From Amyloporia xantha (Eukaryota > Basidiomycota > Agaricomycetes > Polyporales > Adustoporiaceae): 64,000 nt of DNA. Each line of letters begins with the position of its first letter. The first letter of the stretch is position 1. The notes beneath the pieces are model-generated. The model ran no database searches and was not told the origin of the DNA. It saw only the letters and a list, made by a program, of their open reading frames with translations. The stretch lies in NCBI GenBank assembly GCA_036971615.1, contig JAYKKR010000030.1, positions 248,001 through 312,000 on the forward strand, written 5' to 3'. Positions 57,101 to 64,000 of this stretch are shown piece after piece. The translations under genes were made by a program, and so were the position numbers.

Positions 57101-58434
57101 CGGATCGCCCGTGGCGTTCAATCTCCATGGACTTCATCGTGAAGTTACCTATGTCCCATGGGTACGATTCTATCTGGGTTGTTTGTGATCGACTTACACG
57201 CGCAGCGCACTTCATACCCTGCCTCGAAACGCTCACAGCACCCGATCTCGCCTATCTCTTTCTCGACCGAATCTTTCGACACCACGGCCTCCCCGACTCA
57301 ATCATCTCGGACCGCGGTTCGGTCTTCATCTCGCGGTTCTGGCGAGAACTCACCCGCCTCCTCAAGGTCGAACTTCGAACCTCGACAGCTTATCACCCAC
57401 AGTCAGATGGTCTCACCGAGCGCACGAACCAGACACTTGAGGCTTATCTGCGCGCCTACGTCTCGTACCAGCAAGATGATTGGGTCGACTATCTTCCCCT
57501 CGCCGAGTTTGCATTCAACAACGCGGTCAACGCTTCCACGAAGCAAACACCCTACTTCGCTAACCTGGCCTACCACCCGAAATTCGAACCTCGTCTCACG
57601 GAGACATCGAGCGTTCCCGCGGCCGCCGACTTCGCCTCGCGCTTACAGCTTATACAAGATGAGCTTCGTGCCGAACTCCTGCATGCTCAGGAACTCCAGT
57701 CCCGGCACTACAACAAGCACGTTCTACCTGCGCCTGCGCTCAAAACCGGTGATCTCGTCTGGCTTTTACGCCGTAACATCAAAACGACACGCCCGTCGAA
57801 TAAGCTCGACTATCGAAAGCTGGGGCCCTACCCAATTCGGCGCGCATGCGGAAGGTCTTCTTTCGAGCTCAAGCTTCCGACCGCCATGTCGCGACTCCAC
57901 CCCGTCTTCCATGTCTCTCTACTCGAGCCCTACCAAGCTCCTGCTGACATTCTTGGACGCCCGCCACCCTCTACAGCGCACATCGACATCGACTCCGAGT
58001 CTCCTCAAATCGAGTCGATCCTCGATTGCCGCAAGATCGGTAGACGGTACGACTACTTCATCCAATGGAAAGATCAGCCAGTGTCGGAACGTTCATGGGT
58101 AAGTCTTTCGGACATCCCGCGCTCGCTCGACGAGATGCTCGAACGTTTCCATCGACGACACTCGAAGCTCCCCCGTCCGCATCGAGTCGTTTTCGAACGC
58201 TCGCGGCAATTTTTGGATAATGCAGAATCTTCGGATTCTATTCTACTTCCTACATCTACCGGTACTATCCCCGCCACTGACAGGCTCACCTCCGCCATCC
58301 CGTCTGCGTATACGAACCGCTCGCCTTCACCTCCGCCGACTCGTCAAACCCTCCGTAGCGTCTTCGAACCACCTACGAGAACGACGACTCGCGCCGGCCG
58401 CGTCTCGCGCCCTCCAACACGTTACGATCCATAG
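53794..58434 (+). CDS. Pol polyprotein (protease, RT, RNase H, integrase, chromodomain)
   Basis: Open frame +1 relative to gag and overlapping its last ~360 nt. The first ATG (53794) lies inside gag and the functional product probably begins nearer 54150 through frameshifting or reinitiation. In order: aspartic protease VDSGATASC (about 54388), RT with TVLDLKNAFN and the catalytic YLDD at 55789-55800, RNase H MTDASDYAMAG (about 56236), integrase zinc-binding H-H-C-C region (about 56920-57050), integrase catalytic Asp-Asp-Glu at about 57130, 57310 and 57420 (SMDFIVKLP, ISDRGSVF, DGLTERTNQT), and a C-terminal chromodomain (about 58010-58170: YDYFIQWKDQPVSERSW). All catalytic residues are present and there are no stops, so the enzyme set looks competent. 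Confidence 0.93.
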   Translation: MSPLPSRRFLTSLSNMQLPSTIVSMLVPRNLEPIARISLRSFLFQQTHSAHRYPRLLIRALQVPFPWKLMQSATTVHSRTPRSNDDAITISAPTVAASTSLTTVRHSPNATREKPSRRLTERPRATGDERDSSYTLVSKLPGVDPSQDPYRSMVSSSDQCTLFRLSTHVLHSLRDTRHFFINVTLILPNRKPIRTFALVDSGATASCISERFATRHSLPRSSKDVPVPITAVDNRPIASGLVTQDVISCLRVRHHDERIALAIVSVSYPIILGLDWLRRHNPAIDWTRGQLALSCCGANPSPLYAFGQGYGLAHLMPQKTSLAAVSTTCVGLGLGLHGTRLIPTVPDRASRSESPHHCRRLASPPVIPTTPLLSTSRPLIGSGHRGIFSALFSSHSDQDPPLPDLNISFVNSSRFTRHARNGDSAVIWYTPNAGIDETIGSVYVSLPPSSSSPTVSPPPEPPPRDIPDPGEDVLSSIPEKYCAWASVFSPTEVDQLPPHRPYDAAIELEDGKAPPFGPIYSLSQNERAVLFDYIEKNLKKGFIRRSTSAAASPILFVKKKTGELRLCVDYRGLNSITKKNRYPLPLVNDLLDRVEGCKVFTVLDLKNAFNLIRIKEGDEWKTAFRTHLGLFEYTVMPFGLTNTPATFQAFIQDTLRDLLDITCVVYLDDILIFSRTQAEHDNHVKAVLDRLRAAGLYANAKKCEFDKAEVEYLGYIVGANGICMNPKKLQTIADWPIPRTLRDVQSFLGFTNFYRRFIDKYADKALGLNAITKKEPRQFQMTPSAIASFHTLKSAFLTAPVLRHFDPSLPSTLMTDASDYAMAGIHLQPDENGLLHPVAFFSRKLTPAEINYEVYDKELLAIVESFRDMRSWLIGTDTPVSVLSDHKNLEYFMSSRVLNRRQARWSMFLSEFNFRLDYAPGKKNPADPPSRRPDFAPQNGDDILVQQRKTLLTPTHTERLFPEDVSPHSDPINPVTVASITTLALDNSELLERFKNAVKDDVEWREAQASGNADFTLQDNLVFHKGRLYVPAPLRIDILKSRHDALTAGHPGRTRTLHLVERDYSWPGLRTFVRQYVSACDVCARIKAARHKPYGLLQPLDIPDRPWRSISMDFIVKLPMSHGYDSIWVVCDRLTRAAHFIPCLETLTAPDLAYLFLDRIFRHHGLPDSIISDRGSVFISRFWRELTRLLKVELRTSTAYHPQSDGLTERTNQTLEAYLRAYVSYQQDDWVDYLPLAEFAFNNAVNASTKQTPYFANLAYHPKFEPRLTETSSVPAAADFASRLQLIQDELRAELLHAQELQSRHYNKHVLPAPALKTGDLVWLLRRNIKTTRPSNKLDYRKLGPYPIRRACGRSSFELKLPTAMSRLHPVFHVSLLEPYQAPADILGRPPPSTAHIDIDSESPQIESILDCRKIGRRYDYFIQWKDQPVSERSWVSLSDIPRSLDEMLERFHRRHSKLPRPHRVVFERSRQFLDNAESSDSILLPTSTGTIPATDRLTSAIPSAYTNRSPSPPPTRQTLRSVFEPPTRTTTRAGRVSRPPTRYDP

Positions 58435-58452
58435 CGTCGCAGCGCTCCGCCT

Positions 58453-58463
58453 GAAAGGGGGGG
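58453..58463 (+). other. Polypurine tract
   Basis: GAAAGGGGGGG ends 3 nt before the 3' LTR, the expected plus-strand primer for reverse transcription. Confidence 0.8.
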
Positions 58464-58466
58464 TGA

Positions 58467-58887
58467 TGTCAGGATCACGCTCACCTCGGTCGCACTCGAA
58501 CCCGATCACGCACGCGCTGACCAAGATACCGCACGGAAGATGAGTAACGACGCACCGGATACATCGTTTATAGGAACGGATGTTTGGAAGGATGTTTAGG
58601 ACAACGGATACAAGTGGGTTTGCTTACTTAGGTATTCGTAGCATAGCCGCTTCTCATGTATATAAGCTGCGATGATTCCTCTAGGAATCCTCGCAGAATC
58701 AACGCCAGTAATTGACTCTTTATTTTCTATTTGCGCGCCTCCTGCCCTTCAGAGCCGATCACTCGAAGACACTTCTTTGCTCCTACTCTACTAGAATCCT
58801 TACTCGAACTCTACTCGATCACAACCGGAACGTCTCGACTCTCGGCGCAACGTTCCTCGCGCCGCTCCTCCTGACGCAGTCCTTACA
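58467..58887 (+). repeat. 3' LTR
   Basis: 421 bp, matching the 5' LTR base for base as far as I can read. Confidence 0.95.
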
Positions 58888-59164
58888 ATCTATCATTCGT
58901 CAAGGACTTGCTTGAGTCTTCGACACAGCTTCTCTTTGCATTTCTTAAGCACACGGAATCTCGCCGCCATGTTCAAGACGGGATTTTCAAGATGGCGAGC
59001 AAGTCCCAGTCTCAACATCAAAGAATTAGTAACAGAAATCAAAGAATGGCACTTCAATGCTCTTCATATATGCCAGGAACAAGTAGATAGCGCGAACGGC
59101 CAGAACAACATTGTTACATAATCGATGTGTGAGAGAGGTTTCTTTCATCCTCCGACGGTGTGGC

Positions 59165-59365
59165 ACGCATTGTTTACAAATGTTTTGTGCCAGCCGTCGC
59201 AGAGTGGTAGAGGAAAATAAAGTTGGCGGGGTTTTAGAGAGATTTGACACGTGGATTACAGATCTCGAGAAACTAGTACATATTTAGGAAACGACGATAT
59301 TCGGATGAGTTTCCGCTACCACTCGGAGATGGATGGAGAGGAGCCTGATACGCTCCATGCTCCGT
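59165..59365 (+). repeat. Long inverted repeat, right arm (divergent start region)
   Basis: Reverse complement partner of 52127-52307. Its start codon (59305) begins MSFRYHSEMDGEEPD, close to the left arm's product; the frame runs to 59553. Before the retrotransposon arrived the two arms were only about 0.5 kb apart. Confidence 0.75.
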
Positions 59366-60299
59366 GCATTCGTGTGCGGGTGCTGTGTGTGCCGTTCTCT
59401 TCTGTCTGTGTTGCTTCATTGTCATCCGCTGATGGCTCTATGTCCTCGTGGCAGGTAATACTATTGCGGTGCATGCCCTTCCAGTGTTCCTGTGTACTGT
59501 ACCATTGCATTCTCGATGAAATGCATCTTCTACAGTGTATCTGCCATTGCTGAATTTCCCGTGATGTGTGGTTCCCAATCGAGTGCTTGTGTCGCTCTAT
59601 GACAGTGTTCATTAGTATGATGGGTTCGTCTTCAAGTCTGAGTCAACATCATAGTGGAAGGCTTGTCTGTGACTGCACCCAGTAATGCAGTCAATATTTA
59701 AATACAGTCGCCTGTAATGAGTCGAACTTGCTGCATACGTGCTTAAAGGTGCATGGATATATAACATGGGCTATAAAATTGTATGTACAATGTGTCTGGT
59801 GGTTATTTGGAACTGGCTGGCGGAGCTGCCAATATCTGCAAGTAGGATTTATCACCAAAAGGTGACAGAAGCTCAGACTGACCATGGCGGATGCTGGTAT
59901 AGATCAAGCACTGTGGTTTACTCGGAGCTCCAAAGCAGCTCCCGTGGCACTTACTTTCTACATGAAAACTTTCGGCTGACAAGCCTTCAGGGACGTGACC
60001 GACGCGGTCTCGGGATTGTCGCATTTATCACTGACTGGTGCCATATTCCACTGCTGTCTAGTCTCGAATGCGAACTGTGGAAGAATATACTCAAATTATA
60101 TAAATATAGCACGAAGTGCTGGACCTTCAATATAATAGGCAAGTTACAAGTTTTCTCGTTGCGAGAAAGGATAGGAACGCGGACCAATAATTCCCGGGAC
60201 GTAATACTCAAAGTCATCACGGCTGATGTACAGAAAATACCAACACGCAAACTCGGAACGCATAGCAAAGAGATCATTGATATTTAGCCTTATACAACG
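59366..60299. other. Intergenic, no gene recognised
   Basis: AT-richer sequence with short ORFs in conflicting frames. No motif could be named. Confidence 0.45.
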
Positions 60300-61508
60300 T
60301 TAGGTCTTCTCGTTGATCATCCGCACCCACTGTGCAAACTGTTCCAACGCCCTCGTCCTCTCCGGCTCATGCCACTTGAGTGTCATCACGGTATGTGTCG
60401 CGTCCGGCAGCTCGATATACGTTACAATTTCCTCGCCGCAATCCTCCACAATGCGGTCCCGCATGGTCTCGATGCAGTCCAGCATCATCTCTGCATCGCC
60501 TGCCATGATAAGTGTTGGTGGAAGCCCCGCAAACCGTCCCTTGACCGTAGGCAGATGGTAGCTTCCCGGAGAGATCCAGGAATTTGTATATGCGTCGTCT
60601 GCCGGAAGATTACCCAGCAAGGCCCGTATGCAATATCCCGTGAAAAACTCATGTACGTAGTCGGAATTGCTGTACCGCACCATTGTCGACTGGGGTCCGG
60701 CGTGCGTGTAACCCCAGTCTGCTGCGGGCGAGAGGAGGAACTGTGCCTTCGGTGGAGGCAGTGAGGGAATATGTGCCTGAACGAGGTAGCGTACCAGGGC
60801 GAAAGCGAGGTCCCCGCCGCCAGACTCGCCTGAGACGAGGATATTTGACGGCTTGAAGCCACGGTCGTTGACGAGATAGTTGTAGCCGGCTATCGCATCG
60901 ACCAGCGCAGCAGGAAACGCGCCTGTAGGAGGGTGCGGCGCGCCTTGTGCGAGACGGTAGTCGATCTCGAACAGGCGCGAGTAGCCATCGGCGTATCTGA
61001 GCATCTCGTCGCACATATGGCTGCTCTCCCACTTCGGCGTCGCAGAGCCTAGGACCCATCCTCCACCATGGAGCTCGTATATGACCTTCTCGTCCGGACC
61101 TGCAGGCTGACCGGCTCGTCCATCGGTATCCCTTTCCCCGTACCAGTATCCGGCGACCCGCACGGCTACGATACCATTCACGGTCGCCATGGCTTTTATT
61201 TCCCCCACGATCAGCTCTGGTGTTGGGTCCACCCATACCAGGCCATACTCTTCGCTGAGCCCGGACCTTTTAACCCTCTCAACATCAAAAGTGAAAAAAT
61301 CCAGTGAGGTGTGGAAGGAGGTGGTAAGGAAGACGCGCCGAAGATTAATCATGAGGACGTGCGTAAGAGGCCATGACGGCCGAGGGCGCCATGACGGGAG
61401 AGCATTAATGAGCGCCCAATACGGAAGCTTCACCAAGATGAGGGAGAGGCCCACATAGAACAGGTATAGGGTTTTGAAGGGCTGGTGACGAAAAACAAAG
61501 GATGCCAT
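60300..61508 (-). CDS. Alpha/beta-hydrolase fold-3 esterase/lipase (hormone-sensitive-lipase family)
   Basis: A single exon of 402 aa from ATG 61508. The earlier in-frame ATG 61676 would add an unlikely 56-aa leader. Residues about 10-35 are hydrophobic (TLYLFYVGLSLILVKLPYWA), suggesting an N-terminal membrane anchor. The family motifs are the oxyanion-hole HGGG (YELHGGGWVLGS), the nucleophile elbow VSGESGGGD with catalytic Ser, the acid region IMAGDAEMMLD, and the catalytic His in LPDATHTVMTL. HSL-family enzymes hydrolyse short- to medium-chain esters. Fungal relatives include membrane-anchored steryl- and acetyl-esterases, but substrate cannot be assigned. GESGG rather than GDSAG is common in fungal members. 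No introns or lesions. Confidence 0.9.
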   Translation of the reverse strand: MASFVFRHQPFKTLYLFYVGLSLILVKLPYWALINALPSWRPRPSWPLTHVLMINLRRVFLTTSFHTSLDFFTFDVERVKRSGLSEEYGLVWVDPTPELIVGEIKAMATVNGIVAVRVAGYWYGERDTDGRAGQPAGPDEKVIYELHGGGWVLGSATPKWESSHMCDEMLRYADGYSRLFEIDYRLAQGAPHPPTGAFPAALVDAIAGYNYLVNDRGFKPSNILVSGESGGGDLAFALVRYLVQAHIPSLPPPKAQFLLSPAADWGYTHAGPQSTMVRYSNSDYVHEFFTGYCIRALLGNLPADDAYTNSWISPGSYHLPTVKGRFAGLPPTLIMAGDAEMMLDCIETMRDRIVEDCGEEIVTYIELPDATHTVMTLKWHEPERTRALEQFAQWVRMINEKT

Positions 61509-63291
61509 CGCGGGAGTAGGGGAGGGGCGTGTTTGCGGAGGGATGGTGACAGCCGTAGAGAGTCTTGTATAAAACCGAGAGCCAGCGGTAAAGCAAAGAT
61601 AACAAGGACAGAGATTGATAGACAAGTCCCTGGAGAGCTCCCCGAACATGGCGGGTATTGAGGTAAGTGCCTGCATCTATTGCAATTACAGACGACGTCA
61701 AATGTCAGCGCAGTGGGATACTCGCCACTTTAGGAGCATAGATCATTCTCTGCTGTGATATGATCAGTCTCCAGATATCCAAATCACTGTGACATACCCA
61801 AGCAAAGATGGAAAACAACGTCTTTGTGCGGTCTTATTCATGCCTCTGTCAACAAGTCTGCAAACGAATCCCAGAGCGGAGTCATCACTACAGATGAACG
61901 TGGACCGATGCTGAGAACGGCGGTGGCGTCATGTATCTAGATGCCAAAGGCAGCAAAGGTACCTGAGATCTGATACGGATGTCGTATACGAGAAACGCCT
62001 TGGGATAGAGTTCGTTCAATAGCAATTCTGAAAATAGTATCCTATCGTGGCCCGAGGGCCCGAATGAAAAGACCTATATCAGAACGGGGCAAGCGCGACG
62101 GTGAAGCAAGAATATCAGCTTTTGGCCTTCGGCATGTCACCGAAGGCGACGGCGTACCAGCTTACACTATTCTCAGGATATGAGTCCTCTGATAGCGCAT
62201 GTCACAAAGCTAGTACGGCTACGGCATGGCAATGAATGTCAATTGATACGCTGGGGCGCCGGCATGCCACGCTCGACTGATAGCCAACATAGCGATTGCC
62301 CACAAATACAGAGGTACGGAAGATAATGGTTCAACCTCAGTCGTACGCGGCAGTACGACGAATGTGAGATGGGAGGAGAAAGTGTAATTCAATCGACACC
62401 TAGGGACCACCGACAGATGCAGGAGAAGGGACTGGATCAGGAATGAACGTGAAAGATACTTAGCGTGGGAGCTAGTACGACAAGACGCGCAGCCGAATTA
62501 AGGTTAAATCCGCGCTTATGAAGCCTGAAAATGCGTGAGTTCGGGGGTGACGACTGGCGTACAAAGATGTGGGCACAAAGTGGGGAGGATGACTTGAACG
62601 ATGGGGCCCAGTATCTCGTTAATATCCACCGTGATCCAGGATTTGCCGCTGTCCGATGTTGCGGTGGGCAGCAGATCGACGTACGACCCCATAAATATTT
62701 GAAGAGCTATATTTGACGAGCAGGCGCGGTAGTTCGAGCTACACCCGAAGGGAATCGGATTCGGATGAGTGGTAGCATTGTATCGCGTACCAGCATTTAG
62801 AGGAAGAGCAGGAGGCAGAATATGGGCGGGTTTGGACCTGAAGTGAGCCCGAAGCTCAAGCAGGGCGTGGCAATACCGATATCATTGCGCATATCGTCGA
62901 CCGAGACCCAGCGTTGTTGCACCGTGAGATTGGGAGCACACAATGCGAGCGGCTGCTACGTACTAGATGTCAGCCTGATATTGCTTAGAACAACATGAAC
63001 GGTATTCGGCAATGGTGCTCACCTAACACATGATCGAAAATCGTCCAATCCAGCTTGTTCGGAATGGAATGATGGGTTCTCCGGTAGCGGATCACTTGCA
63101 GAAAAAGTCCTGCACTATGAAGTGTGCGCAAACTGGATAATCACTTTGATCCGGTTAGCCCTGGCATAGATTTGCATAGCAGGACGTTTTTAATCTCGTC
63201 GAGTCACCCTTGTTCTCATCGTCATCTGATGTTCATCCGCGTCGTGCTCGGGATGTGAGACCATTGAATCAGGGAACATTGGGAGCTTATT
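61509..63291. other. Intergenic, no gene recognised
   Basis: About 1.8 kb without a supported gene. A short perfect hairpin (GCCTTCGG, 7-nt loop, CCGAAGGC) lies at 62125-62147 with no terminator or tRNA context. Confidence 0.45.
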
Positions 63292-63639
63292 TTATGATTT
63301 CCTTCTGTCCAAGGCTATCAGCAGGCTCGAATCATCGCCATTCATAAGACTCACAAGATCGTAGAGATCTGCCCATGTATCGACAGCACATGAGGAAACT
63401 CCCATAGGAGCTCTCGCACACGCAGGCAATTTGTTACGCTCGAAAAAGCTTCCCAGAGAGCGCTGCACAGGCAAAGGTTCCAGGAAGATCATCTCGATCT
63501 CGCTGACAAGGAAGTAATTATTATGATTGTGCTGGAGATTTCTTCCGTTCACTATGCTGATGCTGGATCGCCCACGGCGTGTCTCACTCCGCGCGTTCAG
63601 TAAATTGGGGATAGTAGACAGCGTCAATAGAATATACAC
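63292..63639 (-). CDS. Hypothetical ORF, possibly the last exon of a larger gene
   Basis: A 115-codon leftward frame with balanced codon use and coding-like composition (SEIEMIFLEPLPVQRSLGSF, DTWADLYDLVSLMN). No domain is recognised. The nominal start lies just downstream of a region (63640-64000) where I could not join an upstream exon, so the true gene may extend toward or beyond the window edge. Confidence 0.3.
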   Translation of the reverse strand: MYILLTLSTIPNLLNARSETRRGRSSISIVNGRNLQHNHNNYFLVSEIEMIFLEPLPVQRSLGSFFERNKLPACARAPMGVSSCAVDTWADLYDLVSLMNGDDSSLLIALDRRKS

Positions 63640-64000
63640 CCCTCTTCACTGCGCGTGTGTCTTTCTGATGGATGATCAGTGGGAAGATGATGCCATGTTG
63701 TTGAGCCTGCCAGTACAAGTATTGTGTGCCCATGGAGCTGCGATATGTATGGTATTATCCAGGCGTATTACGCAAAGTGTGGAAAGAAAGAATACTCGTC
63801 CCTGCATTGAAATCGGCCTACAAGCTGTCATGACGCTCTACCACTCTGGGAGTTCGCAAAATCGTGGCCAAAATCGCAGGTCAATACCAAGAGCCGCGAG
63901 TTGCCACAACGCTCACATAGATTGCTCTCAGCCATCAATTCGCCAGAGAGAAGGAGAACACGCACAGATCTTCATGTGCAGTGATCCCAGGAACACGGCA

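Larger units (their letters stand above)
52551..58887 (+). mobile_element. Ty3/Gypsy chromodomain LTR retrotransposon, apparently complete
   Basis: A 6337-bp element with two 421-bp LTRs beginning TGTCAGGATC and ending CAGTCCTTACA, flanked by the 5-bp target duplication ATCTA at 52546-52550 and 58888-58892. By eye the two LTRs are identical. Gag and pol frames are uninterrupted, and the pol order protease-RT-RNase H-integrase-chromodomain defines a chromovirus. The structure predicts a recent, possibly still active copy. Confidence 0.95.
52461..59090 (+). pseudogene. Small ORF interrupted by the retrotransposon
   Basis: ATG 52461 opens a frame of 30 codons to 52550, where the LTR element is inserted. 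Skipping the element and one ATCTA copy, the same frame continues from 58893 to 59090, about 95 codons in all. The 3' segment also has a second coding-like frame ending LNIKELVTEIKEWHF... at 59121, suggesting an intron or frameshift there. The composition is helical and leucine-rich. No family is recognised. It lies between the two arms of the inverted repeat. Confidence 0.4.

Noticed and set aside
62125..62147. 8-bp perfect hairpin considered as an RNA element
   Set aside because: Isolated short stem; no tRNA arms, no T-loop, no neighbouring gene that it could regulate.
1..64000. tRNA, rRNA and CRISPR arrays
   Set aside because: No cloverleaf with A/B boxes, rRNA core sequence or regularly spaced short repeats was found by reading; a tRNAscan or Infernal run would be decisive.

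Overview
The window is nuclear DNA from a filamentous basidiomycete, most likely an Agaricomycete and possibly a Polyporales-like wood-decay fungus. The order is inferred, not shown. The evidence is: genes split by many 44-70 nt GT-AG introns; GC-rich coding sequence; several fungal F-box genes and F-box relics; a DPBB/riboflavin-aldehyde-forming-enzyme-like secreted family; a NACHT-WD40 NLR-like gene; and a chromodomain Ty3/Gypsy retrotransposon. All multi-exon models were joined by hand from splice sites and reading phase.

Layout. 0-9 kb: inositol-3-phosphate synthase (INO1), a hAT-type MITE with 8-bp target duplication, a one-stop pseudogene, an F-box pseudogene and CCT subunit theta (CCT8). 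9.5-13.7 kb: a tandem ~2 kb duplication, each copy carrying a TATA box and a five-exon gene for a small secreted DPBB-fold protein. 13.7-18.5 kb: a two-finger C2H2 protein, an F-box fragment and an intact F-box protein. 20-28 kb: a very large BEM2-like PH/RasGEF/PH/RhoGAP gene with one unresolved frame change. 28.7-32.2 kb: an SDR-like membrane protein and a single-finger C2H2 protein. 32.2-33.2 kb: a ~1 kb fold-back element with a perfect 119-bp inverted repeat. 34-40.4 kb: a single-pass membrane protein, an HNH-like relic, the tiny twin-cysteine mitochondrial gene CMC4 (9-nt first exon), and a 769-aa uncharacterised protein with six PA(K/R)PARLN-type repeats.

40.4-52 kb: gene-poor repeats around a 1382-aa NACHT-WD40 gene. 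The body of this gene is strongly CpG-depleted while its N-terminal disordered segment is CpG-rich. Two directly repeated ~0.6 kb sequences lie on either side. 52-59.4 kb: a complete, apparently very young Ty3/Gypsy chromovirus with identical-looking 421-bp LTRs, ATCTA target duplication and a self-priming signature. It is inserted into a small ORF that sits between two divergent copies of a ~180 bp sequence. 60-64 kb: an HSL-family esterase and mostly featureless DNA.

There is no operon-like organisation. The conserved housekeeping genes (INO1, CCT8, BEM2-like, CMC4) alternate with fast-evolving families and mobile DNA. No rRNA, CRISPR or convincing tRNA gene was seen.
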